DNA from: Rhodocyclaceae bacterium | GTDB lineage: Bacteria; Pseudomonadota; Gammaproteobacteria; Burkholderiales; Rhodocyclaceae | NCBI GenBank assembly: GCA_020445745.1 | Contig: JAGRGB010000124.1 | Coordinates: 1-63,416 of the forward strand | Reading direction: 5' to 3' | Length of the DNA stretch: 63,416 nucleotides | Part shown: one piece after another, positions 44,264-53,361 of the stretch | Numbering within the stretch: position 1 is the first letter of the stretch | How the letters are laid out: every line of letters starts with the position of its first letter | Translations under genes and position numbers: made by a program | The notes under the pieces: generated by a model | Told to the model about the DNA's origin: nothing | What the model saw: only the letters and a program-made list of their open reading frames with translations | Database searches by the model: none

Positions 44264-46716
44264 CCGACGCCCCCGCGGTTCCTGACGCGCTCCCGCTCGC
44301 GCTGGCGCAGCACGTCCACCATGACGTTGAAGGTGCGCGCCAGCTGGCCCAGCTCGTCGCGACCGCTGGCCCGGACGCTGGCGGCGGAATAGTCGCCGCC
44401 GCGCAGCGCGTCGGCGGCGGCGGTCAGTGCGCGGATCGGCCGTGACAGCGAGCGCGCGAAGAACACCGCCACCAGCACGAACAGCGCGCCGACCAGGGCG
44501 ACGCTGGCGAGCACGTTCGAGAACAACTGGTCGAGGGGCGATTCGAAGTAGGCCCGCGGTTCGCTGACACCGACCACCCAGTCGTGCCCCGCCACCGGCG
44601 CGTAGCCGGCGATCTCGGCCACGCCGCTGATGGTCGACCGGTAGGCGATGCTGCCCGGCGCCGCGGCCCCGATCATTGCCGCTGCCAGCGCCGGCATGCC
44701 GAGGTCGTCGATGCGGTCGCGCCGGAAGCGGCGATCGGCGAGGATCGCGGATAGCACCGCGGGTGCGAGGGGCTGCAGGCTGTGGTAGAGCAGTTCGCGG
44801 TCGCCGTGGTAGAGGACGACGCCGTCGCCGTCGATCAGCAGGGGCTCGCGGCCGCCGGCCTGGCGGGCCCGCGCGAGGATCCCGTCCACCACTTCGCCCT
44901 TGACCCGCAGCACGATCGCACCGACCACCTCGCCGGCGCGGTCGCGCGCCGGTTCGGCGAAGAAGATGCCGGGTTCGCCAGCGACCGCGCCGACGATCAC
45001 CCCGCTGACATAGGACCGGCCATCCATCGCCTGCTGGAAATAGTCGCGGAACGCGAAGTTCCTGCCGACCACGGCCGGATCGCTCGACAGCACGATCGTG
45101 CCGCCACGGTCGTAGGCCATCGCCAGCTGCACGTCGGGGTTGGACCGCGTCAGGTCGTCGAGGCGGGCCTGGGCGCGACCGCCCGGCGGCTGCGCGCCGG
45201 GCACCTGGGCGAGATAGGACACCAGTGCCTCGTCCGAGGCCAGGTAGCGTGACAGCTTGCGATTGTCGGACAGCAACTGGGCAACCCGCGCCGCGAGGCT
45301 GTCGGCGAGCTGCATCAGGTTGCGCAGTTCGCCGGCGCTGACCCGCTCGGTGCTCGCGGTGAGGTTGTAGTGGGCGGTGATCAGCATCGGCGCGAGGGCT
45401 GCGAAGACCATCGCCACGGTCATCTTCAGCGACAGCGGCCAGTTGCCCGGATGCAGCAGGCGCCGGCAGCCTTCCGCCAGCCGGCTGATCAGCGACTGGC
45501 GTCGTTGCAGGCGGCGCGGCGCCTCGTCGCCGGCCGCCAGCGCGTCCGGCAGCGCCATCGCGGCCGGATCGGCCGCGAACAGTGCACGACGGAAGTCGGC
45601 GACGCTCTGCGGGCGGTCGGAGGGCTGCGCGGCCAGTGCCCAGTCGATCGCCCGCAGCAGCTCCGGGCTGAAGCGCGAGGCGCCCCGCGTCGCCGCGGCG
45701 GCCATCGGGTCGCTGCCGCCGACCCGCAGCGTCGCCTCAGGTGGCTTGTCGCCGAACACCATCCAGTACAGCGTCGCGCCCAGCGCGTAGATGTCGGTCC
45801 ACGGCCCCTGGTTGCCGCTGCCGTACTGCTCGATCGGGCCATAGCCCGGCGTGACCATCGTCAGCTCGCCTTCGCGCCCGCCGTTGGGTCCGGCGGAGCC
45901 GAAATCGAGCAGCACCAGCGATCCGTCGCCGGCACGTACCGAGATGTTGTCGGGCTTGATGTCGCGGTGCATGAAGCCGGCCCGGTGTACGGTCTCGAGG
46001 CCGTGCAGCAGGGGCGCCAGCAGATCCAGCAGATCGCGCTCCTGCATGCGCGCGTGATCCGGCCACCACTGGCTCAGCGATTTCCCGCGCTCGTACTCGA
46101 GCACCATGTAGGCGGTGTCGTTGGCCTCGAAGAAACGCGCCACGCGCACGATGTGGGGGTGGCGGAAGGCGGCCAGCGTGCGCGCCTCGACCAGGAAGTT
46201 CTCGAGGCCGCGCAGGTAGAGTTCGAGCCGGCGCGCACCGCGGGCGCTGACGCGCTGGTCGGCGAGGCGATGGGCGATCTGCGACGGCAGGTATTCCTTG
46301 ATCGCCACCCGCGCGTCGAGGTGGTTGTCCGAGGCCAGGTAGGTGATGCCGAAGCCGCCCTGCCCGAGCACCTGCTCGATGCGGTACTCGTGCAGCCGAT
46401 AGCCGGACGGAAGGGTTTCGCTGGCGGCCGCGGCCGCGCTGACCAGGTTCGCGCCCGGCGGCGACGCCTGGGCCGCCAGCACCACGGTCTCGTCGCCGTC
46501 GCCGGACGCCGCCAGCCGCGCCGACGACAGCAACGGGGCGAGCCGCGCCATCGCCCGCGTGCGATCGTCGTCGTGAACGCCCGGCGCGGCGAATGCCCGC
46601 GCCACTCGCGGCAGCACCCGGGTCGCATCCGGGTCGCCGAGGACGACGGTGGCGTCGTCGTCGGGCGCCCGGCGCGCCTCCGGCGTTTCCCCGGATCCGG
46701 CGGCAGCGGCATTCAC
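44260..46716 (-). CDS. Ser/Thr protein kinase fused to periplasmic sensor and HAMP domain
   Basis: This 818-residue protein has a disordered N-terminus (1-105) with ATVVL and ETVVL motifs, then a eukaryotic-type kinase domain (about 110-380). The kinase has GQGGFG (118-123), K140 in VAIKEY, HRDIKPDN (250-257), DFG (271-273) and GYGPIEQY. A membrane helix lies near 430-450, then a Cache-like periplasmic region to about 740 (YDRGGTIVLSSDPAVVGRNFAFRDYFQQAM is typical), a second helix and a HAMP domain at the end. Sensor and HAMP usually feed histidine kinases or cyclases; here they follow the kinase domain. It overlaps both neighbours by 4 bp. All catalytic residues look intact. Confidence 0.88.
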   Translation of the reverse strand: MNAAAAGSGETPEARRAPDDDATVVLGDPDATRVLPRVARAFAAPGVHDDDRTRAMARLAPLLSSARLAASGDGDETVVLAAQASPPGANLVSAAAAASETLPSGYRLHEYRIEQVLGQGGFGITYLASDNHLDARVAIKEYLPSQIAHRLADQRVSARGARRLELYLRGLENFLVEARTLAAFRHPHIVRVARFFEANDTAYMVLEYERGKSLSQWWPDHARMQERDLLDLLAPLLHGLETVHRAGFMHRDIKPDNISVRAGDGSLVLLDFGSAGPNGGREGELTMVTPGYGPIEQYGSGNQGPWTDIYALGATLYWMVFGDKPPEATLRVGGSDPMAAAATRGASRFSPELLRAIDWALAAQPSDRPQSVADFRRALFAADPAAMALPDALAAGDEAPRRLQRRQSLISRLAEGCRRLLHPGNWPLSLKMTVAMVFAALAPMLITAHYNLTASTERVSAGELRNLMQLADSLAARVAQLLSDNRKLSRYLASDEALVSYLAQVPGAQPPGGRAQARLDDLTRSNPDVQLAMAYDRGGTIVLSSDPAVVGRNFAFRDYFQQAMDGRSYVSGVIVGAVAGEPGIFFAEPARDRAGEVVGAIVLRVKGEVVDGILARARQAGGREPLLIDGDGVVLYHGDRELLYHSLQPLAPAVLSAILADRRFRRDRIDDLGMPALAAAMIGAAAPGSIAYRSTISGVAEIAGYAPVAGHDWVVGVSEPRAYFESPLDQLFSNVLASVALVGALFVLVAVFFARSLSRPIRALTAAADALRGGDYSAASVRASGRDELGQLARTFNVMVDVLRQRERERVRNRGGVG

Positions 46717-47735
46717 CGCGCCACCTCCGCGTCATCGATCAGATCGGCATAGTCGAACATCGCCAGCGGCGGCGGCAGGCCGAGGCGCCGCGCCACCGGG
46801 AGATTGACCGGCAGCGTGAAGCGGCTCAGGGTCTCGACCGGGATGCTCGCCGGCGGACGCCCCTGCAGCAGGATCTGCTCGGCCTTGTAGGCGGTGAACT
46901 GGCCGACGCTCGCGTAGCCGGAGACCACCCCGGTCAACGCCCCCGCGCGCACCAGCGCCTCGGTGGAGGCGAAGCTCGGCAGGCCGATCTCGGTGGCCCG
47001 CGCCAGCAGGTCCCGGGCGACCGTGGTCAGGAACGAATCCGGCGGCAGATAGAGCCACTGGGCACCGGCCTGCTGCAAGGCTTCGACCAGCCGGCCGGCC
47101 TGCGAGCCATCGGGCCGGCCGTCTCCGCCGAGCGGAAACGGGCGGGCCAGCACCGCGAAGCGATCGCGCTCGCCGAGGGCCTCGATGCCGGCGACGACGA
47201 GCCGCGAGTTCTTCTCGGTCGGCGTGTAGATCAGGCCGACCGTGTCGAAGCCGCGGTAGCTCGCCATCGCGCGGATCTGGGCATCGAGGGGCGCCATGTG
47301 GCTGACGCCGGTGACCGGCCGCCCCGGCGATGCCATCGCCGGCACCAGGCGCGCGCCGACCGGATCGGCCACCAGTGTGAAGACTGCCGGAATGTCGACG
47401 ACGTGGCGCTCCGGATCGACGCCGTCGAAGGGGCCGAGCACGCCCAGGCTGACCGTGGTACCCCACGTGTAGACCAGGTCCGGGCCTTCGCGGCGGATTT
47501 CGGCGACCACCGCCGGCAGCCGCGCCGCATCCCGCGCGATGTCGTGCCACAGGATCTCCGCCGGGATGCGCCGGGCAGCGAGATAGGCCTCGAAGCCGTC
47601 CTCCACCGCCGTCCGGCCGCGATAGGTCACCGCCGAGATCCGCAGCCGGCGAGCGGGCTCGCGCCCGGCGATGGCGAGCCCCGGCCAGGCCATCGCGGCC
47701 GCCGCCGTCAGCACCAGTCGTCTGCGCGTGTTCAT
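46713..47735 (-). CDS. Periplasmic ABC-type substrate-binding protein (PF04392-like), orphan
   Basis: This 340-residue exported protein has an N-terminal signal with an RRR run (NTRRRLVLTAAAAMAWPGLAIA), possibly Tat-dependent. The two-lobe binding fold shows DLVYTWGTTVSLGVLG, DIPAVFTLVADPVGARLV, PVTGVSHMAPLDAQI, VGLIYTPTEKNS and YKAEQILLQG, as in the ABC_sub_bind family. No permease or ATPase is near. Coupling to the sensor kinase suggests it presents a ligand to the Cache domain rather than to a transporter. Confidence 0.82.
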   Translation of the reverse strand: MNTRRRLVLTAAAAMAWPGLAIAGREPARRLRISAVTYRGRTAVEDGFEAYLAARRIPAEILWHDIARDAARLPAVVAEIRREGPDLVYTWGTTVSLGVLGPFDGVDPERHVVDIPAVFTLVADPVGARLVPAMASPGRPVTGVSHMAPLDAQIRAMASYRGFDTVGLIYTPTEKNSRLVVAGIEALGERDRFAVLARPFPLGGDGRPDGSQAGRLVEALQQAGAQWLYLPPDSFLTTVARDLLARATEIGLPSFASTEALVRAGALTGVVSGYASVGQFTAYKAEQILLQGRPPASIPVETLSRFTLPVNLPVARRLGLPPPLAMFDYADLIDDAEVAR

Positions 47736-47760
47736 CGATCCGATCTCCCCGATCGCGGTT

Positions 47761-50130
47761 TCAGACCGCGGATTGCACCGCCGCAAGCGGCGCCCGTGCC
47801 CTCGCCAGGACGACGCCGCCGACCAGCGCGCAGGCCATCGCGGCGAGGCCCAGCACCGAAAAGGCACCGGCAAAACCGAGCGCCGACAACAGCGCGCCGG
47901 CCACCAGCGGCCCGGCGACGTTGCCCAGGCGCTCGAGCATCCGGTAGGCGCCATACACCGCATCCACACCGTGACGGGCGACCTCGTCGCGGCACAGTTC
48001 GCCAACCAGCGCCGACTGGGCCGAGATCGCCAGCGCCTGACCGAGCCCGAGCAGGCCGACCAGCGCCAGCAGTCCGGCCTCGTCCGGCATCGCCGCGGCG
48101 GCCAGCACCCCCGCCCCGGTCAGGCCGAGGCCGCCGGCCACCAGCGCCAGCCGGCGCTGGAACGCGTCGCCCTGCCGTGCGGCGAGCGGCACCAGCACCA
48201 CCATCAGCAGGCCGTAGAACATGATCAGCCGCCCGGCGGCCGCCTGCCCGTGCCCCAGCTCGACAACATAGAGCGGCACCAGATAGAACAGCACGCCGAT
48301 CAGCAGCACCTTGGCGGGAATAGCCGCGAACAGGGTCAGCACCGCGAAGCGCCGGTTCACCAGCAGCCCGATCAGGCCGCCGAGGCCGACCGCGGCGGTC
48401 GCCGGCCGATGTCCGGGAACGACGGGCAAGGACGACATCGGCGCCAGCGCCAGCACGCAGAACCCAGCCGACACCGCGAAGGTCGCACGCTGGCCGACCA
48501 GGTCGGCGAGGATGCCGCCGATCGACGGCCCACACACGGTGGCCGCCATGATCGCGCCGACGAACACCGCGAAACCGCGGGTGCGACCACCGCTCGCGGC
48601 CTGTTCGAGCACGTAGCCCTGGCCGGCCGCGAACACGATGCCGTAGCCCGCGGCGCACAGCGAGCGCCACACGACGAGATCGACGAGACCTTGGGCGAGC
48701 GCGCTGCCGGCAAAGCCGGCGGCGCCGATCAGCCCGCCGGTGATCAGCGCGCGGCGGCGCCCGACGCGCTCGCTCCAGCGCCCGAAGGCCGGCTGGCCGA
48801 CCGCGACGATCAACATGAACAGCGCGATCGGCAGCCCGACCACCAGCGGTGCCGCGGCTTCGCCGCCGCTGGCGGCGAGCCGGCCGACGTAGGCCGGCAG
48901 GCACGGGCGGGTCAGCTCCTCGGCGAGAATGAAGGTGAATAGCGGCGCCCGGATGCGCATCAGCGCCGCCTCCGGGGCGCCCGGCGCGGTGCCGTCGGCG
49001 TGGCGCACCAGCTCGGCCGCGAGCACCAGCGCCACCAGCAGCACCACCGCCACGTCGACACGCATGTCGACGATCAGGCCCCGCACGAAGGCCGGATCGA
49101 TGCCGAACACCAGCGCGCCGTAGCGCTGCCCCTGGTCGGCGAGCGGTACCAGCGCGCGCCCCGCGCCGGCGCCGGCGCCGGCAGCCACATCGGCGGGCAC
49201 CGGACCGTCGGCGAACACCACCGCGCCGTCGGCGTCGATCGCCGCGACGAAGGCCAGCTCCGGATTGTGTTCGCGCAGCTCCCGCATCGCCTCGTCGACA
49301 CCGTGCAGCGACCGGTAGGCGAAGCCGGCGTCGCGGGCCCGCTCGACCAGGCCGGCCAGGCCGCTGCCCAGCGAGGCGGCCTTGCGGACCGCCTGCGGCA
49401 CCAGTTGCTCGCTGAACGCGCGCTGAGATTCGACGCCGAAGGCGGCCATCGCCAGCACCAGCGGCAACAGGCAGGCGGCCGCCAGGGCCCAGCGCGCCCG
49501 GGGTCGGCCAGCGACGCTGTGCCGAGTCAGCCAGCTGACGGCGAACATCGAAGCCAGCGCGGCGAGCCCGAAGCACGCCGCGGCGGCACCCGCCAGGCGG
49601 CGGTCCGCGGCCGTCATCGCGGCCGCGAGCTCGCGCTCGACGTAGTGGAGACCGAAATGACCGATCAGCAGTCCGTAGCCGGTACGCAGGCTGACACCGG
49701 CCACAGGTCCTTCGTCCGCTGGCGCCGACCACGCCCCCTCGCCGGCGGCCTGGGCTGCGCGTCGCACGTCGACCGACACGTCCGCACCGACACGATCCGC
49801 CCGCGAACTCGCGACGATGCGGCCCTGTTCGTCGAACACGTCGATGCGATCGACCAGCGGCTCGGCCTGCCGATGGCGCTCGAGCAGCGCCGGCAAGGTA
49901 TCCAGGTCCTCCAGGCTGAGGCCCAGACCCTGGGCACGCTCGACGCTTCGCGCGAGCTCGCGGGCGGCCGACACCACCCGTGCCTCGATGATCTGGGACA
50001 GGCCCTGCTCCAGCTTCGCGCGGGTCAGCACGGTGGCCATCAGCGCGCCGAACAGGCAGACCACCAGCGCGACTGCGAGCAGCCGCCGGGCGCCGGCCTC
50101 GGCCGGGGCCGACTCCGTGATTTCGGGCAT
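47761..50130 (-). CDS. MFS transporter with added N-terminal sensory region
   Basis: This 789-residue protein has two parts. Residues 1-380 contain a membrane helix (LLAVALVVCLFGALMATVL), a Cache-like periplasmic segment (VDRIDVFDEQGRIVASSRADRVG), two more helices, a second periplasmic segment (FVAAIDADGAVVFADGPVP) and another helix. Residues 390-789 are a 12-helix MFS carrier (FGRWSERVGRRRALITGG, GPSIGGILADLVGQRATF). An in-frame TTG at 50169 is an alternative start. It is first in the operon, 25 bp before the binding protein. Transport substrate unknown. Confidence 0.82.
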   Translation of the reverse strand: MPEITESAPAEAGARRLLAVALVVCLFGALMATVLTRAKLEQGLSQIIEARVVSAARELARSVERAQGLGLSLEDLDTLPALLERHRQAEPLVDRIDVFDEQGRIVASSRADRVGADVSVDVRRAAQAAGEGAWSAPADEGPVAGVSLRTGYGLLIGHFGLHYVERELAAAMTAADRRLAGAAAACFGLAALASMFAVSWLTRHSVAGRPRARWALAAACLLPLVLAMAAFGVESQRAFSEQLVPQAVRKAASLGSGLAGLVERARDAGFAYRSLHGVDEAMRELREHNPELAFVAAIDADGAVVFADGPVPADVAAGAGAGAGRALVPLADQGQRYGALVFGIDPAFVRGLIVDMRVDVAVVLLVALVLAAELVRHADGTAPGAPEAALMRIRAPLFTFILAEELTRPCLPAYVGRLAASGGEAAAPLVVGLPIALFMLIVAVGQPAFGRWSERVGRRRALITGGLIGAAGFAGSALAQGLVDLVVWRSLCAAGYGIVFAAGQGYVLEQAASGGRTRGFAVFVGAIMAATVCGPSIGGILADLVGQRATFAVSAGFCVLALAPMSSLPVVPGHRPATAAVGLGGLIGLLVNRRFAVLTLFAAIPAKVLLIGVLFYLVPLYVVELGHGQAAAGRLIMFYGLLMVVLVPLAARQGDAFQRRLALVAGGLGLTGAGVLAAAAMPDEAGLLALVGLLGLGQALAISAQSALVGELCRDEVARHGVDAVYGAYRMLERLGNVAGPLVAGALLSALGFAGAFSVLGLAAMACALVGGVVLARARAPLAAVQSAV

Positions 50131-50270
50131 CGCGATTACCGGACGATATGACCCCTCAGATTTCGGCAAGGCGTCGGCAGTCTTTATCGCTTTCGGCGCC
50201 TGACCATCGACGGCGGCTGACCGATCGTGGCAAGGTTGTCGGCGTGACGACCGTCGAGGAGCCCGCAGCC

Positions 50271-51041
50271 ATGCCCCGCTTTGCCGCCAACCTGACGATG
50301 CTGTTCAACGAGCTGCCGTTCATCGATCGCTTCGCGGCCGCGGCCGAGGCCGGCTTCGCCGCGGTCGAGTACCTGTTCCCGTACGAATGGCCGGCCGAAC
50401 AACTGGCGGAGGCGCTGGCGCGCCACGGGCTCGCGCAGGTGTTGCACAACCTGCCACCCGGCGACTGGGGAGCCGGCGAGCGCGGCATCGCCTGCCATCC
50501 GGGGCGCGTCGGCGAGTTCCAGGAGGGTGTCGGGCGGGCGATCGAATACGCCCGCACGCTCGGCTGCCCGCAATTGAACTGCCTGGCCGGCATCGCGCCG
50601 GACGGCGAGGATCCACAGCGACTGTGGCAAACCTTCGCCGACAATCTCGCCTTCGCCGCCCGCGAGCTCGACAAGGCCGGTCTGCGCCTGCTGATCGAAC
50701 CGATCAACACCTTCGACATTCCCGGCTTTCTGCTCAATCGCACCGAGCAGGCGGTCCAGATGCTGGAACGGGTCGGCGCCGGCAATCTGGCGATCCAGTA
50801 CGACATCTACCATGCCCAGCGCATGGAGGGTGAACTGGCGGCGACCATCGCCCGCCACCTGCCGCGCATCGGCCACATGCAACTGGCCGACAATCCGGGC
50901 CGCCACGAGCCCGGCAGCGGCGAGATCAACTTCGGATTCCTGTTCGGCGAAATCGATCGCCTGGGCTACGATGGATGGATCGGCTGCGAGTACAGGCCGG
51001 CCACCACGACGCTGGCTGGGCTCGGCTGGTTACCGCAGTAG
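50271..51041 (+). CDS. hyi: Hydroxypyruvate isomerase
   Basis: This TIM-barrel isomerase (256 aa) interconverts hydroxypyruvate and tartronate semialdehyde. Family pieces are PRFAANLTMLFNELPFIDRFAAAAEAGF, HNLPPGDW, LLIEPINTFDIPGFLLN (metal Glu), IQYDIYHAQRMEG and DNPGRHEPGSGEINF. The ATG at 50271 has GAGGAG upstream. It leads a three-gene operon. Confidence 0.93.
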   Translation: MPRFAANLTMLFNELPFIDRFAAAAEAGFAAVEYLFPYEWPAEQLAEALARHGLAQVLHNLPPGDWGAGERGIACHPGRVGEFQEGVGRAIEYARTLGCPQLNCLAGIAPDGEDPQRLWQTFADNLAFAARELDKAGLRLLIEPINTFDIPGFLLNRTEQAVQMLERVGAGNLAIQYDIYHAQRMEGELAATIARHLPRIGHMQLADNPGRHEPGSGEINFGFLFGEIDRLGYDGWIGCEYRPATTTLAGLGWLPQ

Positions 51042-51072
51042 ACGACAGCGGCGGCGCAAGGAGGTGATCGCG

Positions 51073-51957
51073 ATGGCGAAGATCGGCTTCATCGGACTCG
51101 GCATCATGGGCAGGCCGATGGCCGGCCATCTCATTGCAGCGGGTCACGAGCTGTTCCTGCACAGCCGCAGTGGCGTACCCGCGGAACTCGTCGAGGCGGG
51201 CGGCAAGGATGCCGGCTCGCCGGCCGGCGCAGCCCGTGCCGGCGACATCGTGTTCACGATGGTTCCCGACACCCCGGACGTGGACAAGGTGCTGTTCGGC
51301 GACGACGGCGTCGCCGCCGGCCTCGGCGACGGCAAGGTGGTGGTGGACATGAGCTCGATCTCGCCGGTGGCGACCCGCGATTTCGCGGCACGCATCAACG
51401 CCCTCGGCTGCCAGTATCTCGACGCCCCGGTCTCCGGCGGCGAGGTCGGCGCAAAGAACGCGGCACTGACGATCATGGTCGGCGGCGAGCAGGCGACCTT
51501 CGATCGCGTGCTGCCACTGTTCCGGACGATGGGCAAGAACGTCACGCTGGTCGGCGGCAATGGCGACGGCCAGATCACCAAGGTGGCCAACCAGATCATC
51601 GTCGCGCTGACCATCGAGGCGGTCGGCGAAGCCTTGGTGCTGGCCGCCAAGGCCGGCGCCGATCCGTCCCGGGTGCGCGAGGCGCTGATGGGTGGCTTCG
51701 CCAATTCGCGCATCCTAGAAGTGCATGGCGAACGCATGATCAAGCGCAGCTTCGATCCGGGCTTCCGCATCGAACTGCACCAGAAGGATCTCAACCTGGC
51801 GCTGGCCACCGCCCGCGAGCTGGGCGTGGCGCTGCCCAATACCGCCACCGCCCAGGAGTTGTTCAATGCCTGCGGCGCCCAGGGCGGCCGCGGCTGGGAC
51901 CACTCGGCGATGGTCCGCGCACTGGAGATCCTCGCCAACCACCGAATCGCGGACTGA
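51073..51957 (+). CDS. glxR: Tartronate semialdehyde reductase
   Basis: This NAD(P)-dependent 3-hydroxyacid dehydrogenase (294 aa) reduces tartronate semialdehyde to glycerate. It shows GFIGLGIMGRPM, DAPVSGGEVGA and catalytic Lys in GQITKVANQI. It has a near-perfect AAGGAGGTGATC ribosome site. Its neighbours fix the substrate choice within the 3-HIBDH family. Confidence 0.93.
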   Translation: MAKIGFIGLGIMGRPMAGHLIAAGHELFLHSRSGVPAELVEAGGKDAGSPAGAARAGDIVFTMVPDTPDVDKVLFGDDGVAAGLGDGKVVVDMSSISPVATRDFAARINALGCQYLDAPVSGGEVGAKNAALTIMVGGEQATFDRVLPLFRTMGKNVTLVGGNGDGQITKVANQIIVALTIEAVGEALVLAAKAGADPSRVREALMGGFANSRILEVHGERMIKRSFDPGFRIELHQKDLNLALATARELGVALPNTATAQELFNACGAQGGRGWDHSAMVRALEILANHRIAD

Positions 51958-51972
51958 GCGCAGCGGCCGGCG

Positions 51973-53229
51973 GTGGACCCACGCGCGATCCTGCGGGAGA
52001 TGTTCGACGCGGCCGTGCACGCGGCCCGGCCCGAACGCTGCATCCCGCCCCACCTGCCGGCGCCGCCGAGCGGCCGGACCGTGGTGATCGGTGCCGGCAA
52101 GGCGTCGGCGGCGATGGCTGCCGCCGTCGAGGCGCACTGGCCGGGGCCGCTGTCGGGACTGGTCGTGACGCGCTACGGCTACGCAGTGCCGTGCGCGCGC
52201 ATCGAGATCGTCGAAGCCGCCCATCCGGTTCCCGACCAGGCCGGCCTGGCGGCGGCCCGCCGCATCCTCGCGATGGCGTCCGGGCTCGCCGGCGACGATC
52301 TCGTCATCTGCCTGATCTCCGGTGGCGGTTCGGCACTGCTGCCGCTGCCGGCCGACGGCCTCGACCTGAACGCCAAGCAGGCGATCAACCGCGAGCTGCT
52401 GCGCTGCGGCGCCACGATCACCGAGATGAACTGCCTGCGCCGCCACCTGTCGGCGATCAAGGGCGGCCGACTGGCGGCGGCCTGCCACCCGACGCGGGTC
52501 GTCAATCTGCTGATTTCGGACGTGCCGGGTGACGATCCGGCCGACATCGCCTCCGGCCCCTGCGTGGCCGACCCCAGCACCTGCCGCGACGCGCTGGCGA
52601 TCGTCGACCGCTACCGCATCGCGCTGCCCGCCACCGCCCGCGAGTGGCTCGAATCCGGCGCCGGGGAATCGATCAAGCCGTCCGACGCGCGCCTCGCCGG
52701 GGTCGAGACCCACCTCGTGGCGACGCCGCAGATGGCGCTGCTCGCCGCCGCCGGCGTCGCCGCCCGTCACGGCATCCGGCCTCTGATCCTCGGCGACAGC
52801 CTGCAGGGCGAGGCCCGCGAGCTCGGCCGCGGACTGGCCGGCATCGCGATGCAGGTGGCGCGCCATCACCAGCCGGCACGGCCACCCTGCGTACTGTTGT
52901 CCGGCGGCGAGACCACCGTGACCCTGCGCGGCGACGGCCGTGGCGGTCGCAACGTCGAGTTCCTGCTGGCGCTGGCGATCGCCCTCGAAGGCCAGGCCGG
53001 CACCTGGGCGCTGGCAGGCGATACCGACGGCGTGGACGGTGTCGAGGAGATCGCCGGCGCGACCATCGCACCCGACACGCTGGCCCGTGCCTGGTCGGCC
53101 GGCATCGACCCGCGGGCGAGCCTGGACGCCAACGACGGCCACGGATTCTTCGCGGCCCTCGGCGACGCCGTGGTGAGCGGGCCGACGATGACCAACGTGA
53201 ACGACTTTCGCGCCATCCTGGTGCTATAG
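51973..53229 (+). CDS. ttuD: Glycerate 2-kinase (MOFRL family)
   Basis: This kinase (418 aa) makes 2-phosphoglycerate from glycerate. It shows VIGAGKASAAMA, CLISGGGSALLPLP, NLLISDVPGDDPADIASGP and the MOFRL domain (GGRNVEFLLALAIAL, GDTDGVDG). GTG 51973 is the start, 15 bp after glxR. It ends the path from glyoxylate to central metabolism. Confidence 0.92.
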   Translation: MDPRAILREMFDAAVHAARPERCIPPHLPAPPSGRTVVIGAGKASAAMAAAVEAHWPGPLSGLVVTRYGYAVPCARIEIVEAAHPVPDQAGLAAARRILAMASGLAGDDLVICLISGGGSALLPLPADGLDLNAKQAINRELLRCGATITEMNCLRRHLSAIKGGRLAAACHPTRVVNLLISDVPGDDPADIASGPCVADPSTCRDALAIVDRYRIALPATAREWLESGAGESIKPSDARLAGVETHLVATPQMALLAAAGVAARHGIRPLILGDSLQGEARELGRGLAGIAMQVARHHQPARPPCVLLSGGETTVTLRGDGRGGRNVEFLLALAIALEGQAGTWALAGDTDGVDGVEEIAGATIAPDTLARAWSAGIDPRASLDANDGHGFFAALGDAVVSGPTMTNVNDFRAILVL

Positions 53230-53361
53230 GGGCCCGCCGGCATCGGCCCGGCATATCGCCGAGGCGGCCATTTATTGATACGCTCCGCGCTAATGACGAT
53301 GTCGGCGATACCGGCGCCGCGCCGACACCCATCCGCAATGCCGCAGCCACGCCCAATATAG

